Positions 47,804 to 57,403 of a stretch of 64,000 nucleotides of DNA are shown piece after piece. A program made the translations under genes and the position numbers. The notes beneath the pieces were generated by a model. It ran no database searches. It was given only the letters and a program-made list of their open reading frames with translations, and had not been told where the DNA came from. The stretch's first letter is position 1. Each line of letters starts with the position of its first letter. Source of the stretch: a virus. The DNA lies in IMG/VR virus record IMGVR_UViG_3300009085_000022, positions 1-64,000 of that record. One strand, written 5' to 3'.

Positions 47804-48895
47804 TTAATATACTAAATTTTTATTCTTAGTTATTGTAGCATGAACCATTATCTCTCCATTGCACTTTTGTAAATCTAAAGGTGCAATATTTGTCTCTCCT
47901 AAATCAAATTGCCTTAAATAAATTTCTGCAGCTTCTAATACATCTAATAAAGCTGGTATGTCCCAATAACCATCTTGAATTCCCCATTCATGGAATTCTC
48001 TATGGCAAGTTTCAGACATTTTAGCAATAATAGGATATTTTGGCACTAATCTACTTATATAAAGAAATCTAAATAAATCAACTGTATAAAAATCAAAAGA
48101 TGGTAACTTATCTATAATTTTAGTTAATCCTTCTTTATATATTACCCCTTGATATCCATATTTATATTTATATAAAGCTGTTTTAACAAAGTTTCTAGGA
48201 TAATCAGAACCGGTTTTAATATCCCAAGGGGAGATAATCTTATTATTATGATCAATATAGATAATATCAATTTTAGATTTAAAGTTCATTCCTTCTAAAT
48301 CAAATTTTATCTTAAATTGATATATTATTTCTACATTGTTCTGTTTTTGTTCATCTTTTGATATAAATAGATGTTTAGACCAAGGATGATTTCTTAACAC
48401 TTCGGCTATATTATAAGCTTCAGTATACATACTCGAAGAAATAATTAATTTATCTCTATTATCTTCAAATATTTTTATGTACTCTGAACATTCTGCTAAT
48501 AATTTTTGCTTTTTAGTATCAACTTTCCAATTAACAGAAGAACCTGTTATATTATAAATATCTTCAATTTGATCATTAGTTAAATTATTTAAATCCGCCC
48601 CCAATCCATTATCTAAAATATAAGTAGAAATTTTTAAAAATTGTTCAGAAGGTTTTAAATCATTTACTAATATTTTAGAATCAACAGATTCAGGTTCAGT
48701 TAACATAATATCAACGACAGACCCAAAATTAAAGTATTCTTTTTCTTCATGTTTTTGTTCTTGTATTAGAACTTCAGGATTATCATAAACATCTTTTATT
48801 CTGGAGTATGATAAACAATTTGATGCTTTATACTCTATATCATCTTTAAAAGATTCTTGTAATTGTAATAAACCATACGGTACAGATTCTTCCAT
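47804..48895 (-). CDS. PD-(D/E)XK nuclease
   Basis: 363 residues. Motifs of the RecB/Cas4 type: YFNFGSVVDIML near residue 53-64, FKSKIDIIYIDHNNKI with D near 219, then WDIKTG near 234-239 and GYQGVIYKEG. Proteins like this are conserved in crAss-like replication modules. Likely role in DNA end-processing or recombination. Confidence 0.8.
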   Translation of the reverse strand: MEESVPYGLLQLQESFKDDIEYKASNCLSYSRIKDVYDNPEVLIQEQKHEEKEYFNFGSVVDIMLTEPESVDSKILVNDLKPSEQFLKISTYILDNGLGADLNNLTNDQIEDIYNITGSSVNWKVDTKKQKLLAECSEYIKIFEDNRDKLIISSSMYTEAYNIAEVLRNHPWSKHLFISKDEQKQNNVEIIYQFKIKFDLEGMNFKSKIDIIYIDHNNKIISPWDIKTGSDYPRNFVKTALYKYKYGYQGVIYKEGLTKIIDKLPSFDFYTVDLFRFLYISRLVPKYPIIAKMSETCHREFHEWGIQDGYWDIPALLDVLEAAEIYLRQFDLGETNIAPLDLQKCNGEIMVHATITKNKNLVY

Positions 48896-48909
48896 TTTTC
48901 AGTTATTAT

Positions 48910-49164
48910 TTATATGTTATTATCTATATAAGAAGATATAATTGCATCAAGTTCAATAGCATATCTACGTTTATCTTCATCAATTATTTTTAAATTAAAA
49001 TAAATATCAGAATCTAATTCATAGATTATATTTTCTACTTTAATTCTTAATGGATGAGGATTTCCAGTTACAAAATTACTAAATTCTTTTGAATTATTAG
49101 CATCTTCATCAAATATTTTTCTATATAATGTTTTAATATAATTTATATTATCTTCTTCTAGCAT
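48910..49164 (-). CDS. Small acidic protein, unknown
   Basis: 84 residues, acidic, mostly helical N-terminus (LEEDNINYIKTLYRKIFDED) and a beta-like centre. It lies between the nuclease and the glycosylase genes with short gaps on both sides. No recognised motif. Confidence 0.5.
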   Translation of the reverse strand: MLEEDNINYIKTLYRKIFDEDANNSKEFSNFVTGNPHPLRIKVENIIYELDSDIYFNLKIIDEDKRRYAIELDAIISSYIDNNI

Positions 49165-49167
49165 ATA

Positions 49168-49857
49168 TTACCATATTATATGAATATTATTAAATTTTAA
49201 TAAATGTTCTCTTATTTTTACAAAATGATCACAATCCCATTCTACATTTTTATAAGCAGAATTAATAGGATGAGAACTTGTAAGTATAGTATTAGAAACT
49301 GGGTAAATATCTCCTATAAAATTTTTAGCGTGTCCGCCCCATAAACAATAAGTTATTCCAGAATTAGTATAACTCAATTTTTGTAATAGTTTTTTTGTAA
49401 AAACTGACCATAATTTTATATGACTTCCAGGTTTACCTTCTTCTACTGTTAAAGCTGTATTTAATAATAGTATACCTTGATTAGCCCATTTTTTTAATGA
49501 TGGATCAAAATCAAAATTATGGCCATGATAAATAGTTTTACTTACGGTATCTTTTACAATTTGTAAAGAAGCACTTAGTATAGGAGTACGAGATTCATTA
49601 GCCAGTGCAATTCCTGTTGCAGACCCATTATAATATGGATCTTGCAACAAGATTACAACTGATAAATTTCTATAAGGGCACTCTTTAAAAGCTCTAAATA
49701 CATTCTTTTGTTCTGGGTAAATTTTAGGACCCATATTATCTTTAGTAAATTTATAATATTCATTTACTGTATTTAAATTTACAATAATTTCGTTATCACT
49801 AAAAATAGTTTGGAAAAACGGTTCCCAATCTCCTACCAAATCTGTTAATGTGGTCAT
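49168..49857 (-). CDS. ung: Uracil-DNA glycosylase
   Basis: 229 residues. The water-activating motif appears as LQDPYY (71-76, D73), followed by SATGIALA. The leucine-loop motif is SSHPINSAY (194-202, H196). This is family 1 UDG with variations from GQDPYH. It removes uracil from DNA. It is the last gene of the tightly overlapping island and shares an ATGA overlap with the amidoligase gene. Confidence 0.88.
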   Translation of the reverse strand: MTTLTDLVGDWEPFFQTIFSDNEIIVNLNTVNEYYKFTKDNMGPKIYPEQKNVFRAFKECPYRNLSVVILLQDPYYNGSATGIALANESRTPILSASLQIVKDTVSKTIYHGHNFDFDPSLKKWANQGILLLNTALTVEEGKPGSHIKLWSVFTKKLLQKLSYTNSGITYCLWGGHAKNFIGDIYPVSNTILTSSHPINSAYKNVEWDCDHFVKIREHLLKFNNIHIIW

Positions 49858-51311
49858 ACAAAAGGTGTTAGTGTATATAAATCTTTGTTTGAATGCTCCA
49901 TAAGTATTTCAGCTTCTCCTACATTATCTTGCCTTTTAGAATAATGTTTTTTTCTTTCTTCAATGTATCTAATTAAAATATTAGAAACTTCATCAGGATA
50001 GAACTCTGTTAAAATAATTTTTAAATTTATAGGAGATATATCCTTTAATTCAGTAGTTCCTAATAAAGTTTGATACTTTTTAGCATAAGCAAGAATAGCC
50101 ATTGTAATATAAATCCAATTAATTACTTTTTGGTCATTCATTGTAGGCACATGACACCGAAACTCAATAGTCTCTTTTTTACCCCATAATAAAGGTACAA
50201 GATTAAGCCAATAGTATCTACTGTTAACTTCCCATTTGTGTTGACCATCTCTATCTAAAGGATGTTGTCCTGTTGGAAATCTGCCTGAAAATTCATTACC
50301 AGAGCTTAACCAGTGATAAATCACTTTAAAGATTTCATTAGTATCTGTTAAAGTAGCTCCTAAATTTGGTAATGGATTACAATAAGATTTTCTTTTAAAG
50401 TTAGAAGTGTCTACATAATAGTAAGGAAATAATTTGTAAATTTCATCTTCAATTAATTGACCTAATCTGAATATAGATACTATACCCTTTACAGTTTTTG
50501 GATAACCGCCTAAATGTATATGTAATGATTCTAAAGGAGAGCAACTACAGTATTTAAAAAGTAGTTTACAATTCTTTTTTATAGCTTGTATACCTTCTTT
50601 ACCAAATAAAGGAATTGTTACATATTCAAATCCTGATATACTACCATCTTTACAAGCGATTAAACCATTAGGTTTTAATAAATTTTCAGGTATAGCACCT
50701 TTTTCAGTTTCAAATTCAACACCAAAAGTAAATCCTAGTTTCTCGATTAATTTATAATTATCAGATAATAAACTATCTCCAACAAAGTTTTCTTTAAAAT
50801 ATTTAGAAAATTCTGCAATAAGATTATCACTATTATAATTTAAGGGAAAAGAATAGTAATTGTCTTTTCTAGGTTTTAACTTTATATTAAATTCTTTAGG
50901 AATATTAGCTTCTGTTGTACAGTAATAATAGCCATTTAACCCTTCAGCAATATTAGGAATCTTATTTACAATATCTATACTTAAAATAGTTCTAAGTTTA
51001 CCTTGAATGAAAATCTTAGTATTACGTAATCTATTTGAAGTAAATTTTCCAAAAGTGATTCCTTCATCCCAAGTCCAATCTACAATTCCTTCTACTACTC
51101 TTTCGTTATTATTTAAAAGTTTCCAGAGATTGTATTCATAATCATAAAAAATATATCCACTATTTACCCTGTACCACTTATCATTTATTAAAAAGCATTG
51201 TTTATTTTTAATATAAAAATTGCCTTTAATAAACCTACATTCCTTTCGGATTGCTGGTGTACCATCATAAGTTTTTATCAACTGCTCCATAGCTTCAATT
51301 AAATACTTCAT
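49854..51311 (-). CDS. Amidoligase (COOH-NH2 ligase, GS-like)
   Basis: 485 residues; an internal ATG at 51290 would avoid a 17-nt overlap with the upstream gene. The core matches the amidoligase family: GVEFETEKG (197-205), SLHIHLGGY (262-270), then WEVNSRYYWLN (360-370) and TIEFRCH (381-387), in the usual order. Such enzymes form amide bonds between a carboxyl group and an amine with ATP. The first 190 residues are an extra domain of unknown type. Its neighbours are a glutamine amidotransferase and a second amidoligase. Confidence 0.8.
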   Translation of the reverse strand: MKYLIEAMEQLIKTYDGTPAIRKECRFIKGNFYIKNKQCFLINDKWYRVNSGYIFYDYEYNLWKLLNNNERVVEGIVDWTWDEGITFGKFTSNRLRNTKIFIQGKLRTILSIDIVNKIPNIAEGLNGYYYCTTEANIPKEFNIKLKPRKDNYYSFPLNYNSDNLIAEFSKYFKENFVGDSLLSDNYKLIEKLGFTFGVEFETEKGAIPENLLKPNGLIACKDGSISGFEYVTIPLFGKEGIQAIKKNCKLLFKYCSCSPLESLHIHLGGYPKTVKGIVSIFRLGQLIEDEIYKLFPYYYVDTSNFKRKSYCNPLPNLGATLTDTNEIFKVIYHWLSSGNEFSGRFPTGQHPLDRDGQHKWEVNSRYYWLNLVPLLWGKKETIEFRCHVPTMNDQKVINWIYITMAILAYAKKYQTLLGTTELKDISPINLKIILTEFYPDEVSNILIRYIEERKKHYSKRQDNVGEAEILMEHSNKDLYTLTPFV

Positions 51312-53310
51312 AATTTACTTCTTTTTCTAATAAAGTTGCTAAAGTTTTTTTACAGGCATTACAATCAGTACAACTATGAAATGTAAAATGATTTTTATGC
51401 TCACAAGTTGAACACGCTCCTCTTACAGAATTTGTAAAATCTCTTAGAAAATGGATTAACATTAACTGTATACTCTTTTCGTCTTTTAAACTAGATGTAG
51501 CTAATAAAATATTTTGAAAAGGTGAAAAAGGATTATCCATATTCTCTAAGTTATATAATCTGTATCCTACTATATATTCACTAGTTTTTGTAACACTCAT
51601 TTTACAATCACTAAAATACAAATTTACTAGTCCTTGATCATCACTGGAATGTGTAGCTGTTTTACTTTCTTTTTTAGTGTCTATTATAGAAACTAAATCT
51701 CCTTTATCAAAAGTATATTCTTTATTTGAAAACAAAGGAGCAAAAGATCCAGTATAGTACATATCAAAACTATCTTCTTTATTAAAATGATCACGACAAT
51801 CTTGTTCCCCATATGTATCAGTTAAAGATACAGTAGGATAAGCTGAATATTTAGTTATTTTTGAGGTAAAATCTTGTTCCTCGCTTTCTAAATAAATAGG
51901 ATTTTGTTTTAAATCCATCATAAAATCTTCATGGATTTTTAATGCTTTTTTATAGGCAAGTATACCATCCATCATAATACCTTCAATAAAATAATAGATT
52001 TTTAATATAGCAATATCTTTAGTATACCTACCAGGAATTGCTCCTAGTACGTTTAAAGGATATATACCATGCATTAATCCTTTATTCATCCAGAATCTAC
52101 CTTTATTAAAGACAGCTCTTTTTAATCCTTTAGTAAGAAAATCATTATTTATTTCAGCTTGTAATCTAACTGGCTCATCTATATGAAGTTTTCTAATAAA
52201 AATATGCAGATTTTTATGAAATTCCGCAATTCTTTCTAAATTATCGTGTCTTCCTATTACATTATATTTAGTTGGTATTGCCGGTAATGAATTTTTACCT
52301 TCACTATATTTAAAAGGTAAATCATCCCAATCTTTATGATTTGCAAATCCAAAATGTGCATATAAATTTCTATGCTTATTCCAATTAATTGAATTATCCT
52401 TATATTTAGTTTTATCGTATACGTAAGGAGTATTCTGCAAACAGTTAGACCTATCTATTAAATTATTGCCAACTAATATTCCTTGTTTAAAAACAAATAA
52501 AGTATTTGTAGCAAGATCTATAATAAATTCATTAGTACCTCCTATAAATTTTAAAGATTCTTCTATTGAAGAAAAATAAATATTATTAGGCCCGATTGTC
52601 CAGGTAAATAAGGGACGTTCTTCTGAAACTACTTTAGAATAATCTTGTGCTTTGGATTCGCCTTTAAATATATAAGTTTTGCCAGTAATATGATTTTGCC
52701 AAACAAGGGCAGCAGTTCCAACATATTTAGTTAAAACATCGTGATTACCATAAAATAAGATACTTAACAATACTTTAGAATCATTATGGTCTTCTAAAGA
52801 GATACCATAACTAGTAGCTAATTCTTTATAATTATCAATAGTTCCATTATGAATGCCAGAAAAAACAATATCATCATTTTGTAAATCTTTAATAGCTTTT
52901 TTTAAATGAGTATCCTTAATGGCTTTCATATTAAGATCTTTCTTTCTAAGAATTATAGGTTGAGCATACATATCTGCTTTACCGCCAGAAGAGGCTTTTC
53001 TACTATGTCCTAATACAGTATTACTAATAATAGGTACAGTAGGGCTTTTAACTTCTTGTACAAATTCATTATAAGTTTTTAATTTATCTAACCCATATTC
53101 ACAAGAATTGTTAAACACTCTACCACAAGCATCACCCCCTCTTTTATCATTAATATACCCTAAAATATTAAATTTATCCCATGAAAAATTAGTATTAGGA
53201 TCTGTACCAATAAACCCAAATAGTCCACAACCATATATAATATAAGGGTCATTAGTAACAAAAAAGTTAATAATACCTATTATCCATATTAATATTAATA
53301 ATATTTTCAT
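51295..53310 (-). CDS. Class II glutamine amidotransferase-like protein with hydrophobic N-terminus
   Basis: 671 residues. The Ntn-type domain is clear: CGLFGFIG (C28 as nucleophile), RGGDACG (57-63), GHSRKAS (101-107) and SGIHNGTIDNY (151-161). In this family the cysteine must be N-terminal after processing; here 27 residues precede it, with a hydrophobic stretch (LLILIWIIGIINFF) that could be a propeptide or membrane anchor. There is no in-frame Met just before the Cys. The C-terminus has a cysteine cluster (CSTCEHKNH, CTDCNACKK). It probably releases ammonia or transfers an acyl group for the adjacent ligases. Confidence 0.8.
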   Translation of the reverse strand: MKILLILIWIIGIINFFVTNDPYIIYGCGLFGFIGTDPNTNFSWDKFNILGYINDKRGGDACGRVFNNSCEYGLDKLKTYNEFVQEVKSPTVPIISNTVLGHSRKASSGGKADMYAQPIILRKKDLNMKAIKDTHLKKAIKDLQNDDIVFSGIHNGTIDNYKELATSYGISLEDHNDSKVLLSILFYGNHDVLTKYVGTAALVWQNHITGKTYIFKGESKAQDYSKVVSEERPLFTWTIGPNNIYFSSIEESLKFIGGTNEFIIDLATNTLFVFKQGILVGNNLIDRSNCLQNTPYVYDKTKYKDNSINWNKHRNLYAHFGFANHKDWDDLPFKYSEGKNSLPAIPTKYNVIGRHDNLERIAEFHKNLHIFIRKLHIDEPVRLQAEINNDFLTKGLKRAVFNKGRFWMNKGLMHGIYPLNVLGAIPGRYTKDIAILKIYYFIEGIMMDGILAYKKALKIHEDFMMDLKQNPIYLESEEQDFTSKITKYSAYPTVSLTDTYGEQDCRDHFNKEDSFDMYYTGSFAPLFSNKEYTFDKGDLVSIIDTKKESKTATHSSDDQGLVNLYFSDCKMSVTKTSEYIVGYRLYNLENMDNPFSPFQNILLATSSLKDEKSIQLMLIHFLRDFTNSVRGACSTCEHKNHFTFHSCTDCNACKKTLATLLEKEVNYEVFN

Positions 53311-54173
53311 AAATCTTTAATTTCATTAAATGTTTGTTTCAAATTTTCATAATTTTTAAAAGATTGTAAAAGACTTTTAAATAGAAGTTTCATATCTGAT
53401 ATTAAATCTGATGTGATATAGGATTTATTATACAAGACATACAAATCTTCTTTAGTACATAGATTGATAAAACTTTCTATTTTCATAACTTGATCCCATA
53501 CCCAAGATAAATGTTGTTCCTGGGTGTAATAGCTACTTAAAGTTCTACATTCTACTCCATATGTTTTACTTCTGATAACTCCCCATCTGCCATATGTTTT
53601 AATTCTTTCTATCTCAGGTTTAATTTCATGTGACGGTATAGTAAGAAATAAATCAAATAATCTTCCTATCATAATATCAGTATATATTTTACCATCATTT
53701 CCTTTAAGTATGGGCTCATCATATCCTATATGAATATGAAATCCAGCTACTCTAAATTTATAATTATCTAAACGAGGAGTTGCTTTAGTTTCAAATCCAG
53801 TATACATATTACTTAACCAGGTATCAATAACTGTAGAACAACCAAAATCACAAGCTTCTCTGGTTTTAAGATACCTTTTAGCAAAATATTCTACACCATT
53901 AGGAGATAATGAATATCCTACTGGAGTTACTTTATCACTAAAATATTTTCTTATTTTAACCATATTACTTACAAATTCTTGTCTTGTATAAGCTTTTGGG
54001 ATATTACCTTCAAAAGAAATATTATCTAATTGTTCAAAATATCCTTCTCCTAATTCATTAATAGCTGAAGGATTATCTTTAGTTCCTTTTGCAAATAAAG
54101 TTGCCGGAAAAGGTTGTCCTTTTGGGTCATACACGAAAAATTCAGGATCAGATCCTAATGTTATAAACTTCAT
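53307..54173 (-). CDS. phiEco32-type amidoligase (COOH-NH2 ligase type 2)
   Basis: 288 residues. GSDPEFFVYD (7-16), GFHIHIGYDEP (144-154) and YGVECRTLSSYY (205-216) are the three signature blocks of phage phiEco32-like COOH-NH2 ligases. It overlaps both neighbours by 4 nt, so it is coupled to the class II amidotransferase and the unknown 424-residue protein. The substrate is not known. Confidence 0.85.
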   Translation of the reverse strand: MKFITLGSDPEFFVYDPKGQPFPATLFAKGTKDNPSAINELGEGYFEQLDNISFEGNIPKAYTRQEFVSNMVKIRKYFSDKVTPVGYSLSPNGVEYFAKRYLKTREACDFGCSTVIDTWLSNMYTGFETKATPRLDNYKFRVAGFHIHIGYDEPILKGNDGKIYTDIMIGRLFDLFLTIPSHEIKPEIERIKTYGRWGVIRSKTYGVECRTLSSYYTQEQHLSWVWDQVMKIESFINLCTKEDLYVLYNKSYITSDLISDMKLLFKSLLQSFKNYENLKQTFNEIKDL

Positions 54174-55444
54174 AGTTCATCAATATTAAAATTAGATTTT
54201 TTATACCTTCTTATTCTTTCATCATCTCCTTTAATAAAGAAAAAATCATCCTGTTCTGATTCTATTGAATACGTACTTTTTAATTTTAAATTGATAAACC
54301 TTGTAAGTTTTTCTGGTTTTAAAGTTAAAATATTAACAGAACCTAATATAATTTTACATAATTCTTCAATATTCTCATTCTTATATAAAGCAATGATTTT
54401 ATTTTGTATTACTGGAGAATAGTTTTGTTGTAATTTACGAAAAAAATCATTAGAAGAATCACTTGAATAATTTTTAATAAGTTTTTCAAATTTTTCTTTA
54501 GATAGTAGTTTAAAACGCCTTACTCCAGTTAGCCACCAATACTCATATATACTAAATCCCATTTGAGCTATTAATATAGCATTCCAGAAATATAAATCAG
54601 GTTTAAGTTCTTTTACTCTATAATACTGATTTACAAAAATATTTAATTCTGGAGAAATTCCAGCTCTAATAAAATGATGTATTAGGTAGCTTTCTAAAGA
54701 ATAAGTTCTTTTAGTATGTAATACTTTTAATATTATACGATCATGAAGTTCAGTACTCTGAAAAAGAATTTGTGATGTTAAATACTTTTCATTAGAATAT
54801 AAAATTTCTTTTACATATTGATAAAAATTATCACCATTTATGTTAATTTCAGATAGATAAATATAAACCTCGTTACTATAATTATTTTTAAAAAAACTTC
54901 GATATCTGCTTTTTTTATCAAGTAAATTTTTAATTTTTAGATTATTAAGATAATATTCAAAAGCTTCTAAAATAGTAATAGGTTTTACCAAAGTTTTATA
55001 TACTTGTAAAAAGTCCTCTAATATAAAATATAAATCAATAATTTCATAATTATCTTTTGTTTTTAAAGTAATCAGTTTACCTGTTTCATTGCTAAAATTA
55101 GTATATTCTAAATGTTTTGATTTATGATGATCACTACTTGGAACAAGATTTTCTTTTAATTCAAGATAAGAACTTTCTGGTAAAATTTCAAGATCTAATG
55201 TTGGAAAATTAGGTTTAAGTTCTTCTATCCAACGTGTAAAATCTTCTCTATTAACTCCTAAAGGTAAAATATAAAACCAGTTCGATTTAGTATTTCTAAC
55301 TTCTCTGGTACAGGATATACTATCATAAGTATATCTAGTACCTTTTTTTAAAGAAGTTTCTTTAGTTTTTATATAATCTAAATATATTGTACTTTTATAT
55401 CTTTGATATGTACAGTCTAATGGATCATATACAAGTTTATGCAT
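54170..55444 (-). CDS. Unknown protein of the amidoligase operon
   Basis: 424 residues with no recognised motif, rich in Lys, Ile and Tyr. It has no signal peptide; helices such as ILEAFEYYLNNLKIKNLL and a basic, acidic-patched C-terminus (QDDFFFIKGDDERIRRYKK). It sits between the phiEco32-type amidoligase and the ATP-grasp gene and overlaps each by 4-8 nt, so it is very probably part of the same pathway: perhaps a substrate-binding or carrier partner. Confidence 0.6.
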   Translation of the reverse strand: MHKLVYDPLDCTYQRYKSTIYLDYIKTKETSLKKGTRYTYDSISCTREVRNTKSNWFYILPLGVNREDFTRWIEELKPNFPTLDLEILPESSYLELKENLVPSSDHHKSKHLEYTNFSNETGKLITLKTKDNYEIIDLYFILEDFLQVYKTLVKPITILEAFEYYLNNLKIKNLLDKKSRYRSFFKNNYSNEVYIYLSEININGDNFYQYVKEILYSNEKYLTSQILFQSTELHDRIILKVLHTKRTYSLESYLIHHFIRAGISPELNIFVNQYYRVKELKPDLYFWNAILIAQMGFSIYEYWWLTGVRRFKLLSKEKFEKLIKNYSSDSSNDFFRKLQQNYSPVIQNKIIALYKNENIEELCKIILGSVNILTLKPEKLTRFINLKLKSTYSIESEQDDFFFIKGDDERIRRYKKSNFNIDEL

Positions 55445-56270
55445 ACCCTTTATTATTTATTAATTTTGTTATAACTTCTTTATATTTGATAATGCCTAAA
55501 TCTCCTAATGCTGGGGCACTGTTTATTTCGCATACTATAAATTTTGGATCTCTTTGCGTATTAGATTGTACTCTGATATCTACTGCACCAATATCTAAAC
55601 CAGTAGAATTAACACAATTACAGGCTGCTTTTTCCATCTCTTTCCAACATCTTGGACGATCAAATAGTTTATGATCTTCTCCTACCCAATTGGAATTAAT
55701 AGAATTAAAAAACCATCTTTCTTTAGCATCTTTAGTCCTAAGTTTACGCCACGATAAAAATACTCCTATATCTTTAGCTACATGTAATCTATATTCTCTG
55801 GCATAATTATAGAACTTTTCAAAGTACCAACCATCAAAATTACCTTCAAAATGGCGATGTTTAGTTATCCAGGCTTTTAATTCTTCTTGATTATTAATCA
55901 ATTCCATTCCTCTTCCCTGAAATCCAAATATTCTTTTAATTACGATTGGAAAATCCATTCCTTCTATACCAGTAATATCAGATACAGTTTGAAAACCAGT
56001 TTTTTTTATAGTTGGGATATCAATATCTATACACCATTCTGCCTGTGGAACTTTTAATTGTTTAAAACACTCCTTCATACGAAGTTTTGATCTACTATTT
56101 TGGATAGCATCTATTGTATTAATTTCAATAATACCTGGGATTCTACCAAAAATTTTTTCAGTTTTAGTCAAAGATCCTAATCTTACAATTGCTTTAAAAT
56201 CAGTTAATATTGATTTTCTTAATGGTTTTGCAGTAAAATTAGCAGTACGAACTCTAGCAAATCTTTTCAT
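55437..56270 (-). CDS. ATP-grasp ligase
   Basis: 277 residues. FPIVIKRIFGFQGRGM (107-122) with K112 and the glycine-rich loop, EYRLHV (159-164), and the metal-binding end D226/D231 plus CEINSAPALG (247-256) fit the ATP-grasp fold. These enzymes join a carboxylate to an amine through an acyl phosphate. The phage phiEco32 gene set also pairs an ATP-grasp with the type 2 amidoligase. Overlaps neighbours by 4 and 8 nt. Confidence 0.85.
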   Translation of the reverse strand: MKRFARVRTANFTAKPLRKSILTDFKAIVRLGSLTKTEKIFGRIPGIIEINTIDAIQNSRSKLRMKECFKQLKVPQAEWCIDIDIPTIKKTGFQTVSDITGIEGMDFPIVIKRIFGFQGRGMELINNQEELKAWITKHRHFEGNFDGWYFEKFYNYAREYRLHVAKDIGVFLSWRKLRTKDAKERWFFNSINSNWVGEDHKLFDRPRCWKEMEKAACNCVNSTGLDIGAVDIRVQSNTQRDPKFIVCEINSAPALGDLGIIKYKEVITKLINNKGYA

Positions 56271-56662
56271 CTATTAGGTAGTTTTGTTTTAAAATAAGTT
56301 TTCCAATCTCCAGATTCAACAAAATTTCTGGAATTTTTATGTATATTATTATATACATATATATAAGCCTTGCCAAATTCAGTATCGATTTCTAATCTAT
56401 CATACATACCGAATTTAGGGTTAGTAGCTACAAATCCTTCTAAGCGATCTAATCGTTTTAAGGTATTCTCATCTACTTCATACACTTCTCCTTTTATTTC
56501 AATAGGATTATCATTATTTAAGATAACACCAGGAAACCAACCTAAGTCTACCATAGAAAAAAGCTTGGGGCTTTTTGTTTCCCCAAGCTTTGTACTTTCA
56601 ACTAATAAACCATGATTTCCTAATCCACTTAATAATGAGCCATAAACAAATACTTTATTCAT
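56267..56662 (-). CDS. Gamma-glutamylcyclotransferase-like protein
   Basis: 131 residues. The YGSLLSG loop (7-13), LDRLEGF with E75 as catalytic acid and a Y-rich C-terminus match the GGCT/AIG2 family. These proteins cyclise gamma-glutamyl amines to 5-oxoproline, breaking gamma-glutamyl bonds. The 5' half of the gene contains a terminator-like hairpin (56555-56591). It overlaps the ATP-grasp gene by 4 nt. Confidence 0.85.
   Translation of the reverse strand: MNKVFVYGSLLSGLGNHGLLVESTKLGETKSPKLFSMVDLGWFPGVILNNDNPIEIKGEVYEVDENTLKRLDRLEGFVATNPKFGMYDRLEIDTEFGKAYIYVYNNIHKNSRNFVESGDWKTYFKTKLPNR
56555..56591 (-). terminator. Intragenic terminator-like hairpin in the cyclotransferase gene
   Basis: On the minus strand a perfect 11-bp stem (56591-56581 with 56570-56560, AAAGCTTGGGG/CCCCAAGCTTT) with a 10-nt loop is followed directly by a T-run (complement of 56555-56562). 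It has all features of a rho-independent terminator but lies inside the coding sequence, over codons 24-35. Confidence 0.6.
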
Positions 56663-56666
56663 TATT

Positions 56667-57401
56667 CTAATTTTCTTTAATTTCTACTTGAATAAATTGT
56701 TCAACTTCATTATTCTTAGACCTTTGAAGTAATTCTAAGATAATATAATCTCCTAATGGATCATTATGAAGCTCTTCTGGATGGTATTGTAACCCATATA
56801 TAGGCAATCTTCGATGTCTGAATACTTCAATATTTGGATTCTTTTTACCAGAATAAACTCCCAGTATTTCTAATGTATGATCAGGAAAATTATATGTTGA
56901 TACACATTGATGGTGCATAGAATTAACTTTAATTCTTCCTTTACCATTAGCTCTTTCATATTCAGTTTTAAAAGTCGAAGGAACTAATTCTATATCATGT
57001 ACTGTATCAAATCTGGTTTTATCATTAGTTTCATGAAACATATGCTGAATTAATTTTGCTCCATATAAAACAGCAAGACTTTGACAACCACGACAAATTC
57101 CTAGTACGCTGATGCCTAATGCAATATACTCAGGTAATATCTGAGTATCCATATATTCTTTTATTGGATCAGGTTTTGATGTGTAAAAATGAGGAATAGC
57201 ATTATATCTTCCAGGATCAACATCTGCACCACCTGGGACAACTATTAAATCAATTCTTTCGTCCACAGGTTCTTCTGGTGATATTATTCTAACATTGCCA
57301 AATCCTCCTAAATATTCCATATAGGCAATACTAGACCCAAAACTATTATCTCCAGTTTTCCAACCAAACAGTCCGATTAAAGGTGTTTCATTTTGTGGCA
57401 T
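56667..57401 (-). CDS. Peptidase C26 / gamma-glutamyl hydrolase-like class I amidotransferase
   Basis: 244 residues. VVPGGADVDPGRY (54-66), the nucleophile elbow GICRGCQSLA (101-110, C103), SMHHQC (161-166) and GLQYHPEE (203-210, H207 and E209) form the full triad of PuuD-like gamma-glutamyl hydrolases. It starts 2 nt after the gene to its right and lies 4 nt from the cyclotransferase gene, so the two probably act on related gamma-glutamyl compounds. Confidence 0.88.
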   Translation of the reverse strand: MPQNETPLIGLFGWKTGDNSFGSSIAYMEYLGGFGNVRIISPEEPVDERIDLIVVPGGADVDPGRYNAIPHFYTSKPDPIKEYMDTQILPEYIALGISVLGICRGCQSLAVLYGAKLIQHMFHETNDKTRFDTVHDIELVPSTFKTEYERANGKGRIKVNSMHHQCVSTYNFPDHTLEILGVYSGKKNPNIEVFRHRRLPIYGLQYHPEELHNDPLGDYIILELLQRSKNNEVEQFIQVEIKEN

Positions 57402-57403
57402 AA

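Noticed and set aside
55387-56615. Open frames on the plus strand opposite the ATP-grasp and cyclotransferase genes
   Set aside because: They are antisense shadows of clear enzymes and show no motif, gene spacing or promoter of their own.
57126-57148. 8-bp hairpin (ATACTCAG / CTGAGTAT) in the C26 hydrolase gene
   Set aside because: Short stem without U-run in an AT-rich coding sequence; plausible by chance.
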